A stretch of DNA of 64,000 nucleotides from contig WBMW01000585.1 in NCBI GenBank assembly GCA_013396635.1, positions 1,576-65,575 on the forward strand. The letters are read 5' to 3'. Made by a program: the position numbers and the translations under genes. Shown here in pieces: positions 39,232 through 49,879 of the stretch. Numbering within the stretch: position 1 is the stretch's first letter; every line of letters starts with the position of its first letter. This DNA comes from Penelope pileata (taxonomy: Eukaryota > Chordata > Aves > Galliformes > Cracidae). The notes under the pieces are model-generated. The model was given only the letters and a program-made list of their open reading frames with translations. It was not told where the DNA came from and did not search any database.

Positions 39232-40110
39232 CATTCACAGAATATCCCAAGTTGGAAGAGACGACCAAGGGTCACAGAGTCCAACTCCTGTCTCTGCACA
39301 GGACCACCCAAAATCCAGTCTGAGAGCACTGTCCAAACACTCCTTGAACTCTGGCAGCGTGGGGCCATGCCCACTGCCCTGGGCAGCCCGTTCCATGCCC
39401 ACCACCCTCTGGTGCAGAACCTTTCCCTAACCCCTAGCTGACCCCCCCTGACACAGCTCCATGCCATTCCCTCAGGTCCTGTCGCTGTCCCCAGAGAGCA
39501 GAGCTCAGTGCTGCCCCTCTGCTCCCTGTGAGGGGCTGCAGGCCGCCATGAGGCCTCCCCTGTCTCTCTCTACTTCTCTACACTGAACAAAGTCAGTGAC
39601 TTCAGCCATTCCTCATGTCTTGCCCTCAAGACCCTTCTCCATCTGCACAGTCCTCCTTGGGGTGCACACTGATAGCTTTATGTCCTTCTTATGTTGTGGT
39701 GCCCAAAGCTGCACGCAGTGCTGGAGGTGAGGCCGCACCAGCGCAGAGCAGAGTGGGACAATCCCTCCCCTCTCCTGGCAGTGCTGGGCCTGGTGCACCC
39801 CAGGGTACGGTTGAGATTTTTGGCTGTCAGGACACACTGTTGGTTCACATTCAACTTGCCATCAACCAGAACCCTCAGATCCCTTTCTGCAGGGTTGCTT
39901 GCAGCCTCTTATTCCTCAGTCTGTAGAATTAACCAGGATTACCCTGGCCCAGGTGCAGAATCCAGCTTTTGCTCTTGTTAAATTCAGTGTAATTGGTGAG
40001 TTCCCAGCCCTCCAGTTTGTCAAGGTCTCTCTGCAAGGCCTCTCCACCCTTGAGGGAGTCAACAGGTCCTCCTAATTCAGTATCATCTGCAAATTTACTT
40101 AGTATGCATT
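39232..40110 (-). mobile_element. CR1 LINE, long antisense copy nested in an older CR1
   Basis: A better-preserved antisense CR1: CACAGAATATCCCAAGTTGG, AGAGTCCAACTCCTGTCTCT, the GGGCAGCCCGTTCCATGCCC block, CTCAGGTCCTGTCGCTGTCC, TTGTGGTGCCCAAAGCTGCA, a CTGTCAGGACACACTGTTGG block and AATTCAGTATCATCTGCAAAT near its 5' side. It reaches into the 3' part of the reverse-transcriptase frame, which is degraded by stops. Confidence 0.9.
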
Positions 40111-40330
40111 GTTTAGGTGTGGCTTAGGTTATTGTTATCTAAATGCATGATCTTGCATGTGTCAAACCTCACTTTGCACTTCTTTGCCCACTCATGTTAG
40201 TGAAGTTCTGGAGTTCCTCATCACTGGCATGGCATTTAGCTGCTTGAAAGAGCTTTTGGGCATCTGCGGACTTGTAGATTTCACTCTAGTCATGGTGAAT
40301 CATGACTGTTAGCCTGCATCTGGGTTGCAG
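40111..40330 (-). mobile_element. Old CR1 LINE, part 2 (continues after the nested copy)
   Basis: Faint antisense CR1 signal: GATCTTGCATGTGTCAAACC, CTCACTTTGCACTTCTTTGCC, AAGTTCTGGAGTTCCTCATC and CATCTGCGGACTTGTAGATT. It corresponds to the segment expected next after part 1 in an old CR1. The right end is uncertain. Confidence 0.5.
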
Positions 40331-40503
40331 AGTTTCTGCGTGGGGAGTAAGTGGCAGGTCAGCAGTGAAGAGCCACAAGTGAGAAAGAACAGCACCTGCA
40401 CAGCTTCTTCCCTAATTTGGAAGATTGGTGTCCCTCACCAATTATCACATAGTCTACACTGTCCCTTGGAAACTTAATGCTGCTTCACAAGTTTGCTGTC
40501 AGT

Positions 40504-40823
40504 CAAGGGGCTATAAGAAAGAAGGGGACAAATTCCTTAGCAGGATTTGTTGTGACAGGACAGGGGGAAATGGTTTCAAACTAAAAGAGGGGAGATTTAG
40601 ATTGGATATAAAGAAAAAGTTTTTTACAGTAAGGGTGGTGAAGCACTGGCATGGGTTGCCCAGAGAGGTGGTGGAAGCCCCATCCCTGGAGACATTCAAG
40701 GTCAGGCTGGGGGGCTCTGAGCACCCTGATGGAGCTGTAGGTGTCCCTGTTCATTGCAGCAGTTGGACTGGATGGCACTTAAAGATCCCTTCCAACTCAA
40801 ACAGTTCTGTGATTCTCTGAATC
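40504..40823 (+). mobile_element. CR1 LINE, 3' UTR fragment
   Basis: Sense CR1: GAAAGAAGGGGACAAATTCC, TGGTTTCAAACTAAAAGAGG, TTAGATTGGATATAAAGAAA, GGTTGCCCAGAGAGGTGGTG, GGAGACATTCAAGGTCAGGC, and a terminal ACAGTTCTGTGATTCTCTGA. It resembles the copy ending at 59507, so they are probably the same subfamily. Its orientation is opposite to the elements immediately to the left. Confidence 0.93.
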
Positions 40824-41139
40824 AGGCCTTATGCTCTAGCTTTTGGTGTACTAAAGACCCAGCTTTCCCTTCATGTAACTCAGGCTTGTATCTCTTCAGG
40901 TGAGATACTAGTCAGTGGGTACCCTGCACTTGATAGCTGTCAGGAAAAATTGGTCCTGAGGGATGCTCTCTTTAAAGCAGTTATATGTAATATATAAGCA
41001 CTTCAAGCATGACTGAAAAAGAAATTAGGTATGACAGTCTCTGGCCACCTTTGCCTCTTATTTGCTGACATTGTATGTCAATCATTATGGTAACATAATA
41101 ATTATAGAAAAAATATAATTCAAAGGACCTGTAATTCTT

Positions 41140-41225
41140 GGGAATATGATTATTCCATTTTACAGAAGAGAGAAAGCAAGACACAGTGAAACTTGGGTTG
41201 AGTTGCCTGAAGTCATTGAGAAATT
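41140..41225 (+). repeat. Possible ancient MIR/LINE2-type tail remnant
   Basis: TTATTCCATTTTACAGAAGAG, then AAGACACAGTGAAACTTGGG and TTGCCTGAAGTC, resembles the common CCCATTTTACAGATGAGGAA...CACAGAG-GGTTAAG...TGCCCAAGGTC tail. Diverged. Confidence 0.4.
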
Positions 41226-41535
41226 TTGTCGCAGTGTCAGGAAGGCAGTACAAGTTCTGCTTCAAAGATTTGTGTGTGTCCTGTGTTTTGTTAGAGATTC
41301 ATCTGGCCTATAGAAGTCAGTCCTAATGGAAAAGCATTTGTCTTCTAGTAGGAAAACAAATCCTAAGCTAACAGAAATTTGCATTATTATGAGCTTGTTA
41401 ATGAATTCCTTTGCTTGCTCATATCAGCCTCTGACAAAAAGCAGGGATTCAACTGTATATTTGTCCATTTGAATAAACAGTCATTTTTAATTTTGACCAC
41501 CATGGTAAATTAAAACACCATGAACAATACACAGC

Positions 41536-41555
41536 TATATATATATATATATATT
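41536..41555 (+). repeat. (TA)n microsatellite
   Basis: About ten TA units in the A-to-B intron. Confidence 0.9.
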
Positions 41556-42639
41556 GCTTTGGAAGCTGTAACTGTTGTAATACATGTCAGCAGGGAGGGA
41601 TCTGAGCAACATTTTCTGATGCTCGCCTGGAGGCATTAGAAGAAACAGTTCTCTAGTCTTGGTGTTTTAAATTGACTGTATATGGAAGATCCTGATTTTG
41701 AGAGTGCATATGTGCAGCAGGATCTGTGCCTTTCTTGATGACCCTTTTTCATTTCCCCAACTTTCCAAGTGAAGGGTTTACATGTACAAATAGGAGAGTG
41801 ACGTTTGTATGATTGGTGGTCAGAGAGCTGTGAAGGAGGGAAAAAAAAAAATATTGCTTTCTTCCTCTTCCTGCGCTGCTAGTCTAGGGGGCTGAAATGT
41901 GAGGTTGCTTGTGTAGGTTACTGAAGCTTTAGCCATAGAAAGCTGAGTCAGAATGAGAGAGGATGCTGTCACTGCAAAGGTGTGGATACGAGCAAGGGAG
42001 CAGCAGGTTGATCTTTGTGCTTCCACAGCGCTGCCTGCAGTCTTTCCAGCCTGGGAACATCAGCAGACTGGAAGAAGGAATGGGCATTTCAGAGACTAAA
42101 GTGGCCTGCCCATAATCTGCCCACAACCTTAATAAATCTCTATGGGACTAAGGAGCATGGTTTGGGTGAGGTATGGGCTGGAGTGAGATCAGGAGCCCCA
42201 GGTTATAGGGGAGCAAAGCTCTCTTTTCCATCCTTGCACTGCAAAGGCATCAGTGCTGGAAGCACCTTCGGTGTTCATGCTCTGCAATTGAAGAGTGAGA
42301 TCCTTCCATGAAACACAGACTTCTCATAATTTTTGGTAGTGAAGATACAAACCCTAGGCCTGTGTTATGAATTCAGATATTAGTTGAAAAACCAAGAGCC
42401 CTGAAGTTGCCTTTGGATCTCCTACATTACTTTTCTGTTTGCAACATCCTTCCTATTTCTATTTAATTTTAATTTTCTGTGATTTTCCCCTTCTGCCTCA
42501 TCTTTAAAGATCAACAATAAGCCAGGCGTTAGCAACTCTCGTAGCTGAAAACCTGTTTTGGGGGAAGAGATATTATGTTCAGTGTTCGACTCTCGTTGAA
42601 CACACAATGCTCATAAAGTCTGAAAGTACAGGTTTAGGC

Positions 42640-42950
42640 ATTCTTGTTACGACTTCACAGCTGCTGGTTATAAAATGACTACAATAGTGTATTGTGGTTA
42701 TAATATGCCCTAGTTATTTTATAATGAGCCCCCGCAGAAATATTGTCAAATGGTAGTAAAAAGTTTATCCAGAACATGTTTCATTTCAACTGACGTATAC
42801 TGCACGGTTAACCTTACGTCATGCTAGTCAGCCTGAGAGGGAGGCGTTTCACATAGGAGACATATGCTTGGGGGGAAGGAGGGTTTATAATGTGAGCGTT
42901 ACTCAGGTGGAGAGTTACGTCACATTTGTTCCAGTCAGTAGGTAATAAGA
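42640..42950. promoter_or_regulatory. Candidate intronic enhancer with a SOX-type dyad and CRE-type sites
   Basis: Features seen in about 300 bp: a perfect inverted pair ACAATA-GTG-TATTGT at 42681-42695 (two facing ACAAT cores, as in SOX dimer sites); an inverted TTATAAAAT / ATTTTATAA pair at 42668-42676 and 42716-42724; and three ATF/CREB-type sites, TGACGTAT at 42791-42798 and TTACGTCA at 42814-42821 and 42915-42922. CpG-containing CRE sites are uncommon in AT-rich intron. Function is inferred only. Confidence 0.35.
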
Positions 42951-45799
42951 ACTAGTATAAAACATTTAGGAGTAAAATTACTGTTTTATCGTATACAAAC
43001 AAGAGCCTTAATACATTGCAAAATCATTAGATCAAACAGTTTTTGCAGTTCAGTTGGCTGTGACGTTCTAGTCTGAAAGTGGAAAATAGCAAGTTAAAGC
43101 AAATACTTAAATTCTGCCTGTTGGCTTGCAAGTCAGAAAGGGATAAAAACAGCTTGGTGGGGGGAAAAAAGCCCCGGTAGAGTCTCAGGATTTGATCTTG
43201 CTGGAGCTTCACCTGCAGTTCACTAACATAGTCCTGCTGAATGCCGTCATTATGGGGCCAGTTTTTGGAAATACATTGTATTGAGTTTTGATTTGGATTA
43301 CACAGATGTCTATCAGACACATGGTGACGTTTCTGTAATTTTTCTCCCTTCCCACTTCTGTAAATTTGTCCTTAATACTTATATTTAGACATGGAATCTG
43401 ATTACGTTCTTTTGCAGCTCTGTCTAGCCTTCTGGTTTTCTTTCACCATCACAGTGCTATCCAGGGATTGATCTATTTTTTTTCTATGTAGGTTTTTGTA
43501 TTCCCACATTTGTTTCTTGCCTGTCACCAAGCTCGTGTTTTGCACAAGTTGGAGAAGCAAAGTGGTGGCACCTAGCTTGGCTTTTTTGAATCTGTGGACA
43601 AAGGTCAATGTTCAGAGAATGGAAATACTCAGGAAACTGGAAACATTACAGCTTAGTTTTTTGGCATTGTGCTTCAAACTTCTTAAGAGCTTGCTAGGTT
43701 TGTGATTGTCCTTTAAATGGTAATGGCTTGACAGCATGCTGTGTACCTGGAAATTTAAACTATGGCCAGCTTCTCTACAGTGTGATTTTGGACAAGTCTG
43801 CCTTGTTTAAACCTTGGCAGATGTTTCCTGTCATCTGGTCACAGCAGGGAACCCATGTGCTGGGAACTGGGGATGGGGAGGGGGATGCCCCTGCCATGCC
43901 TGGCGCATCTCTACAGCCTGAGGATGTCAGGTTGTCTCTGTCTCTCCCTGCCCTCACCATGAGCCTTCAGGAACTTGGACTGGGAGCGAGCTATGCTACA
44001 GTAGCTCATTGTGGCCCTGCCAGCCTCAGTGGCACGTGTGAATGCTGCCAGTCAAAATGCAGCACATCCAGCCCTGTTCCCATGTCCTCAGGATGGGCAC
44101 TGGGATCCTACACTGAAACTCCATTGTCACTGATACGCTGATATGAAGCACTGAAACACTGTGTGTGTGTGAACGGGCAAAACATCAAGTGTGATGTCTT
44201 CACCCCTTCGCCTTTGCTATGCTCTTACTGGCAGCAGGTCCTGTGTAGCTTCAGAGAAAGTTAAAGGAAGAAGCACTATAGAACAGTTTTGGAAATCCTT
44301 GCTTTGAGGATTGGCTGGTTTCCAGAGAGTTAATGGCTTTTGTCACCCCCAACTTTTTTTAGACAATAAAAAAAAAAACACATTAATCTCTGTATGGAGG
44401 CCTGTGACATTTAAAATATTCAGCAACACTTTATAGTGACAAGGTTGTGATTTCTGTGTTTGATCATGAGTGATTTATGAGAGTTTAGTAAACAGAGAAG
44501 CGCAGTTCCCTTTCAGCCACATGCTGCCGTCTTCTCCCTGTGCGGACTTGTGTGCTTAAAAAAACTCTGTGGAGTTGCTCCTGTTCCTCTAGAGAAATAT
44601 TTTCAACATGCGGTCCCTGGAGAGAATGGACTGAGATGATGGAGAGGCATGAGGTAATTCCCATGCTTAATTTAAAGACAAAGCCCACTTATCTTACTTG
44701 TACCCTTCAGGATCTGTAAGTGACACAATCAGAAACAAGAGTGTGCAGGAGGGTCCCATTATCTCTGTTTAGTTTTCCTGCCTCAGGGCCAATGACTTGG
44801 ACCTGAAAAATTTCGTTGTACCTGAACTGGATTTTCTTGAACCGGTAACCGTCCTAGTGTGTGACTGCAAGGAGAGATGTACCCATGGAGCTGTTTCTTC
44901 TATAGCACTTCTGTGTCCTCCCTAGTTTGCTATTGTCCTCAGGCAGTCTGGTTTCTTGTCCTCCCCATGATCTATCTTCATTTTTCTGTGCTGGTCCCCC
45001 AGGGCTGAGGTGGGCCAGGCTCAGGTATTTCATTTTCCAGAAGCGATGGAAGGATTCAGGAGCCTAAATTGAGAGCAAATCTGTGGGATTGCAGCCTGGA
45101 GGTGTCTCAGGGCATGTCCTCTTGGGTGGGAGCGCGCCTGTTTGGCCTCCATGCCAGTGGGGCTGCCTGCCTGGTTTCCACCAAACTGGCAAACCATGCT
45201 GGTGCACAGAATTTTTGAAAAAGGGCACAATGGGAACATGGCCATTAGTATTTGACCATGTATCCATCTCCCTTTAGGAAAGCTAATGTGTGCTCCTTAT
45301 TTACCTGTGCTGAAATGTCGCCTTAGCTAGGGATACTGGAAGTGCCTGTAGGAGGAGCTTGTCCTCCTTAACAGCTGAGATGTAGCTGTATCCTGGTGAG
45401 CTGAATATGATTGGGCTGGAAGATGCTTCCACTTTGTATAGTGCAAGCAGTCCTTGAAATGAATCCTAAACTTGGAAGAGCTTGTTTGTCTTTTTTTCAC
45501 ATCTTCTTGCTGAGAATTAACATCAGTCTTCCTGCAGTGTTTAAGAATGCTAATTGAGTAACTGAAGACTTAGTAAGAAAGGTATGGATTGTCTTCTGTG
45601 CTAGTCTTTGGATGAATTTATCCTGCGTGTTTTATTTCACTTTTTCCCCTCTACAAGAGTCAATGGCTTCCCCTTCTCCTCATTTGATGTAAATCTCATG
45701 CATAGAACTGAGAAATAAAACTGTCAAATTTACCCAGAAATTACAGCTTGAGTTTTAAAAGTGGGTAATGATTCTAGGAATGGCAATGTACAGGCATCT

Positions 45800-45826
45800 T
45801 GGGCTGTTCTATGATTCTGTGATCCA
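45800..45826 (+). mobile_element. Tiny CR1 3' tail remnant
   Basis: TTCTATGATTCTGTGATCC is the CR1 terminal repeat, but the sequence to its left is not clearly CR1. It may be a heavily truncated insertion or chance. Confidence 0.35.
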
Positions 45827-48800
45827 ACTTAGATACGTTGGCTAGGAAACTGGTGTTTGAAAAGTATAAACCGCCTGCTATCTGAAAAATGAGTTCAGAT
45901 TTGGATGTTTTCAGTTAGATGCCTGATATGTCCACAGTCATTGGTCTCTTAGAAATGAAGGCTTTTAAGTTCTCATAGAAATGAAAAAGTGGTGAAGAAA
46001 GCATGTGTGTTATCTGTTGCTCCTGTTTTTGTTAAATGTGAGTAGCTTTTATGGGAATTGACCTGTCAGAAATGAGTAATGTGTTTACAAAGAAGCAAAA
46101 CTTGATCTGGTTAACAGGGTCCAGTCAGTTCTTATAAATCTGGAATATTTTGCTGTAAAATTCCCCAGTTTCCTAATATCTACAGTTTTTATCTTCAGAT
46201 TTAGATTATGCCATCATTTAGGTTATACATGAGTTAAAGTATGATTGGTTAGAAACATGTTGCTTCTTCCATATTCTTTTTGCAATATTTTACTTAAATG
46301 TGATTTCTTTGTTTCAAAATCCTGCTGTCTAATATTGCCCTGTTAAAAGTGAGTGGAAAAATACGCATACGTGTTAGGAATTCAGCTTTACCCCACAATT
46401 TTTAATCTGAGAGAATGCACATGACAGAGAGTTGTGGTTGTCTTCCTGATAGAACATAAGGGAATATTCAAACACTAATGCTCGTCTGGCAGTGGCTGCT
46501 GGTGGGTTTTCCCTCTCTTGCTGGCCACTGGGCATGGCAGTCCCTCAGTGTGCCGATTTGCAAACCCACGTATTGGCTCCAGAGTTTCTCACCTCTTCTT
46601 TCCAAGAACCAGTCATGCTCCACCTTGCTTCATCACTTTGCTGTATAACTCTACTTTCATCACTCAAATTGCTTAATTAGGCGAAGCCTCGGGTGAAGCG
46701 TAGCCCTGTGCCAGTAACCACACAGGGCAGCCTGGTGTTAACAGCAGCTTAGGTCAAAGATCCTAAGTCTGCCTTTTCTTCATTGGCATTTGATTGCTTC
46801 TGTGATGCTGTCATGCATTCTTCTGCCAGTTGTTCTCTTATGCATCTGGTGTAGATTTTTTAATCCATAAGTTTTCTAAGCCCTCAGTAAGCTCTGCTTA
46901 TTAGTAACGCTTTGCTTCAGTTCTGGTAGCTCAGAAGATGGCACATTCGATCTTTCTCAGTCTGCATTTTTTTTTTTCCCTGTGCCATATAATTTCCATG
47001 GCTAGTATAGGTCAAGACCATACATCTGCTGTTTCAATTTGTTCATGCTCAGGTACCTGCTTTATCCACCACCTCTCTCCTCTATCCATGGTCCTCTCTC
47101 CTCCATCATTTAGTTTTAAGCAGCTAACCACATGAGCAGATTTCTTCCTTTTCCAGTCATCTCATTCCCTGGTTGTCCGTGTGTGATGGTTCAACATCAG
47201 TAGATAACAGCTGGTGCAGACAGACTTCATTTTCTGAACGTGTGTGGTAGTGGCAAACCAGTTACTGTGCCAGTCTTGACCTCTAGTGGAGCTTGGACTC
47301 TTGCATTGCTGAGAAATCTAATTTCCTGGGACTTCTGTATTACAAAGCGAAGGCTTTTTGTGGAGGATTATTTAAAGCTTCATTGTAGGCTTTCGGTGCA
47401 AGTAACTTCACTAGGATTAAGTTAATTTGTGTGAATGTTCCTCTGTGTCTCATCCTCAGAGCTCTTAGGTGAGGTCTACAAAAGTACTGGTGTGGCAGTC
47501 TAGGGTGAAGCATTTGTCAACTTCTCCTATGATGATAACAGCATTAGTCTTTAAAGTGCAGTCATTTGTAAGTGCTGAGCGCTCTTCCTTCTTGTTTACT
47601 TCTCTGGGAACTGGGAATTTGGAAATCATGACCTATGGCAGTGAGTTCAGATGAAGCTCCAGATGGCCCTTCATGCATCAGTTGAGCACTGCTTGATGGC
47701 AGAATTTTCTTGTACTTGATACCTGGTAATGGGGTTCCCTCAGTTTTTATGAAAACAACTCTATTTTTTCAGTGTATGAGAAAGTTGATTGTGTGTATGT
47801 AACTGGGAGGGCCCTATTACCATATCTGCATATCTGCAGTTGTAAAACATGATCTATGGCAGCACAAAATTTAAAATTTGGTGGCATCCCAGGAAGTCCT
47901 TAATTGCATTTGTGCTTCATTACAAGGCTGTCTCCTTTTCTGGAATTTATTTTAGCTAATTAGTTGGAAATGTCAAAGTAGTATTTCAGATGACAGAAAT
48001 ATCATATATTATCATACACGAAGCAATTAGCTCTTTTGACAAATATTTATTGTGGTGTCTTCCTTAATTAAATCTTCAGTACTCCTAGACAGAGAGCAGG
48101 TTCTTCCTAGAAGGAGTCCTTCCCAGCACTGTCAGTGAGTATTTGACTGATGGGTCATAATTGAACTTGGTTCTGAAAGAGTTAGTTGCCTAGGCATGAT
48201 GATATCGACATGACACAATTTCGCAATACAGATGTCTGATATTTTGGCAAAACTCCAAAACCACCACCTCCCTCAAACTACATCTCAGGTACTGCGGCTG
48301 CATTATGCTGAAGAAGATGCAGCTACTCGTGTTCTTCCTCTGGAACTGTTTACAGAAGACAAAAATGCCGTGCACTTGTGCAGTTAAGATGGATAATGCA
48401 GAAAAGCAGGGCTGTATACACATTTTAAAAAATCGATTTTTTTTTTTTATTTAGTTCCTGGGGTTATTCATGTGGAAACATGTTACAAACGTGGCTGTTT
48501 GGTTAGTTCCTCTTAAACAGATAGGTCTTGTAGATGATGTGCCACTGAGAAATAATTCCTGACAGTTATAACTGAACCAGATAAACAGTTCTGCCAGCTC
48601 CCAAATAACACTGTAAAACAAAAGGATTCTGCTTATCATTTTCCATTTCTTCATGCCTGTCAAACCATTTAACTGTGCATTACCCATCACAAAAGGTCTA
48701 TGTGTTATTGTGCTTGTCTGCTGCAGTCATGGCTTTTACCTTCTCTGTTGCAGGACCTTCTGTGGTACGCTTGTCCAGCTGTAACGCTCCTCAGCTGGTC

Positions 48801-48907
48801 TTCATGTTCACCCTTGCACTCTTTGGAAGTAGGGCATGTAACTGTTCCCTGTTGTGTCCATTCAGCAAGAATATTAACCTACATATTTACTTTTATTTCT
48901 TTTTCAG

Positions 48908-49074
48908 GCAGAAACAGCACCAGAAAGTGGCCGGGATGGTGCCAGCATTCAGGTCAGCTCAGGACAGAACAACTCTGATCCCACGGGAGCCGGTGGCTCA
49001 GCAGCATCCCAGAGCTTGGTGGCTCCAGCTGGGGTCTCGACAGGTACCTCGGCTGCAGCTTCCTTCTTCATAAG
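48908..49074 (+). CDS. KIF26A: KIF26A coding exon B (linker before the motor domain)
   Basis: Internal coding exon of 167 nt (55 codons plus 2 nt, leaving phase 2). The acceptor is a T-rich tract ending TTTTTCAG with a TATTAAC branch-like sequence upstream. The donor is AAG|GTTTGT. Joined to exon A, the junction reads ACL-AET, in phase, and the KIF26A family has ACLAE at this place. The peptide is rich in Ser, Gly and Ala and ends STGTSAAASFFI plus the first two bases of an Arg codon. The TSAAASFF-R block is a conserved landmark in both KIF26 paralogues, and the FFIR form is the one I recall for KIF26A. It is probably a flexible linker between the N-terminal Cys motif and the kinesin-like core. 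The next exon, expected to begin AAQKL, was not found before the window ends. Confidence 0.88.
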
Positions 49075-49857
49075 GTTTGTCACCCTTCTGTTTTCTGTAG
49101 TTTCTTATGGGTTTTCAAATGGTTGTGAAATGCTCTTGAGTCTTTCCCATAGGTAGAAGGTGAAGTGTTTGCTGCTGGTTGCTGTGAGGTAGATTTGGTC
49201 AACTGATTGTGACTGTGGCTTTCCACTGCCACCGGGAGCAGGGATGTGACTGTGATTTGCCATTTCTCTCTCTGGAGACCTGAGCAGGAACGTTGGTTCA
49301 CCAAAACCCCATAATGTGTCTGTGGGTCTTTTCTCTAGTCCATAATGGACATTTCTACCTGTAGCAGATCTGGTTTTCAGTAGGTCTCCTTGGAGCAGAA
49401 GCTGAAGTAACAAAGTTTTTATACTTGGATCAAAATGAAAAGAGGTTTTTATTTAGATTTTTATTCAGCATGACGAAATGTGCAAATAAAAGTTTTTTTC
49501 CCACAGTTTGTAACAACATTTAAAACAGTTTAAGACGTTTATAGCAGTAGCTTAGAGTAATTTTTTTCCTGTTCTTGGGTCTTATAATGAAAATAAGCTG
49601 TTAGTTTTGTTTGTAAAATGTTTGTTGTAATTAGCACTGTTGACTAAATGCAATACGCTGTCAAGCAGATGGTATTTAAAACAACAAAATTCAGGGCTTT
49701 GTACTTGCATTCCAAACTCTTTTTTTAATTCAGAACTGAACATGTTTCCAGACAATATTGAAAAACGTATGTCTGTGAATGGCATTAAAGTAAAATTTAT
49801 GAATTGAGGATCCTTTTTATCATGTAATCTTGTAAAAATTGTATTGTTTCCTTTTCC

Positions 49858-49879
49858 TTATTTATTTATTTATTTATTT
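49858..49879 (+). repeat. (TTTA)n microsatellite
   Basis: Five to six TTAT/TTTA units about 780 bp after exon B. Confidence 0.9.

Larger units (their letters stand above)
30357..48907 (+). other. KIF26A intron between exons A and B
   Basis: 18.55-kb phase-0 intron. It starts GTAAGT and ends in a T-rich tract plus CAG. It contains the CR1 copies at 32.3, 38.6-40.3 and 40.5 kb, a (TA)n at 41536-41555, a candidate regulatory segment at 42640-42950 and a CR1-tail remnant at 45.8 kb. From 32.9 to 38.6 kb, 43 to 45.8 kb and 45.9 to 48.9 kb I see only AT-rich intronic DNA without recognisable genes. An open frame continues 64 codons past the donor to 30548 but carries no family signal. Confidence 0.8.
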
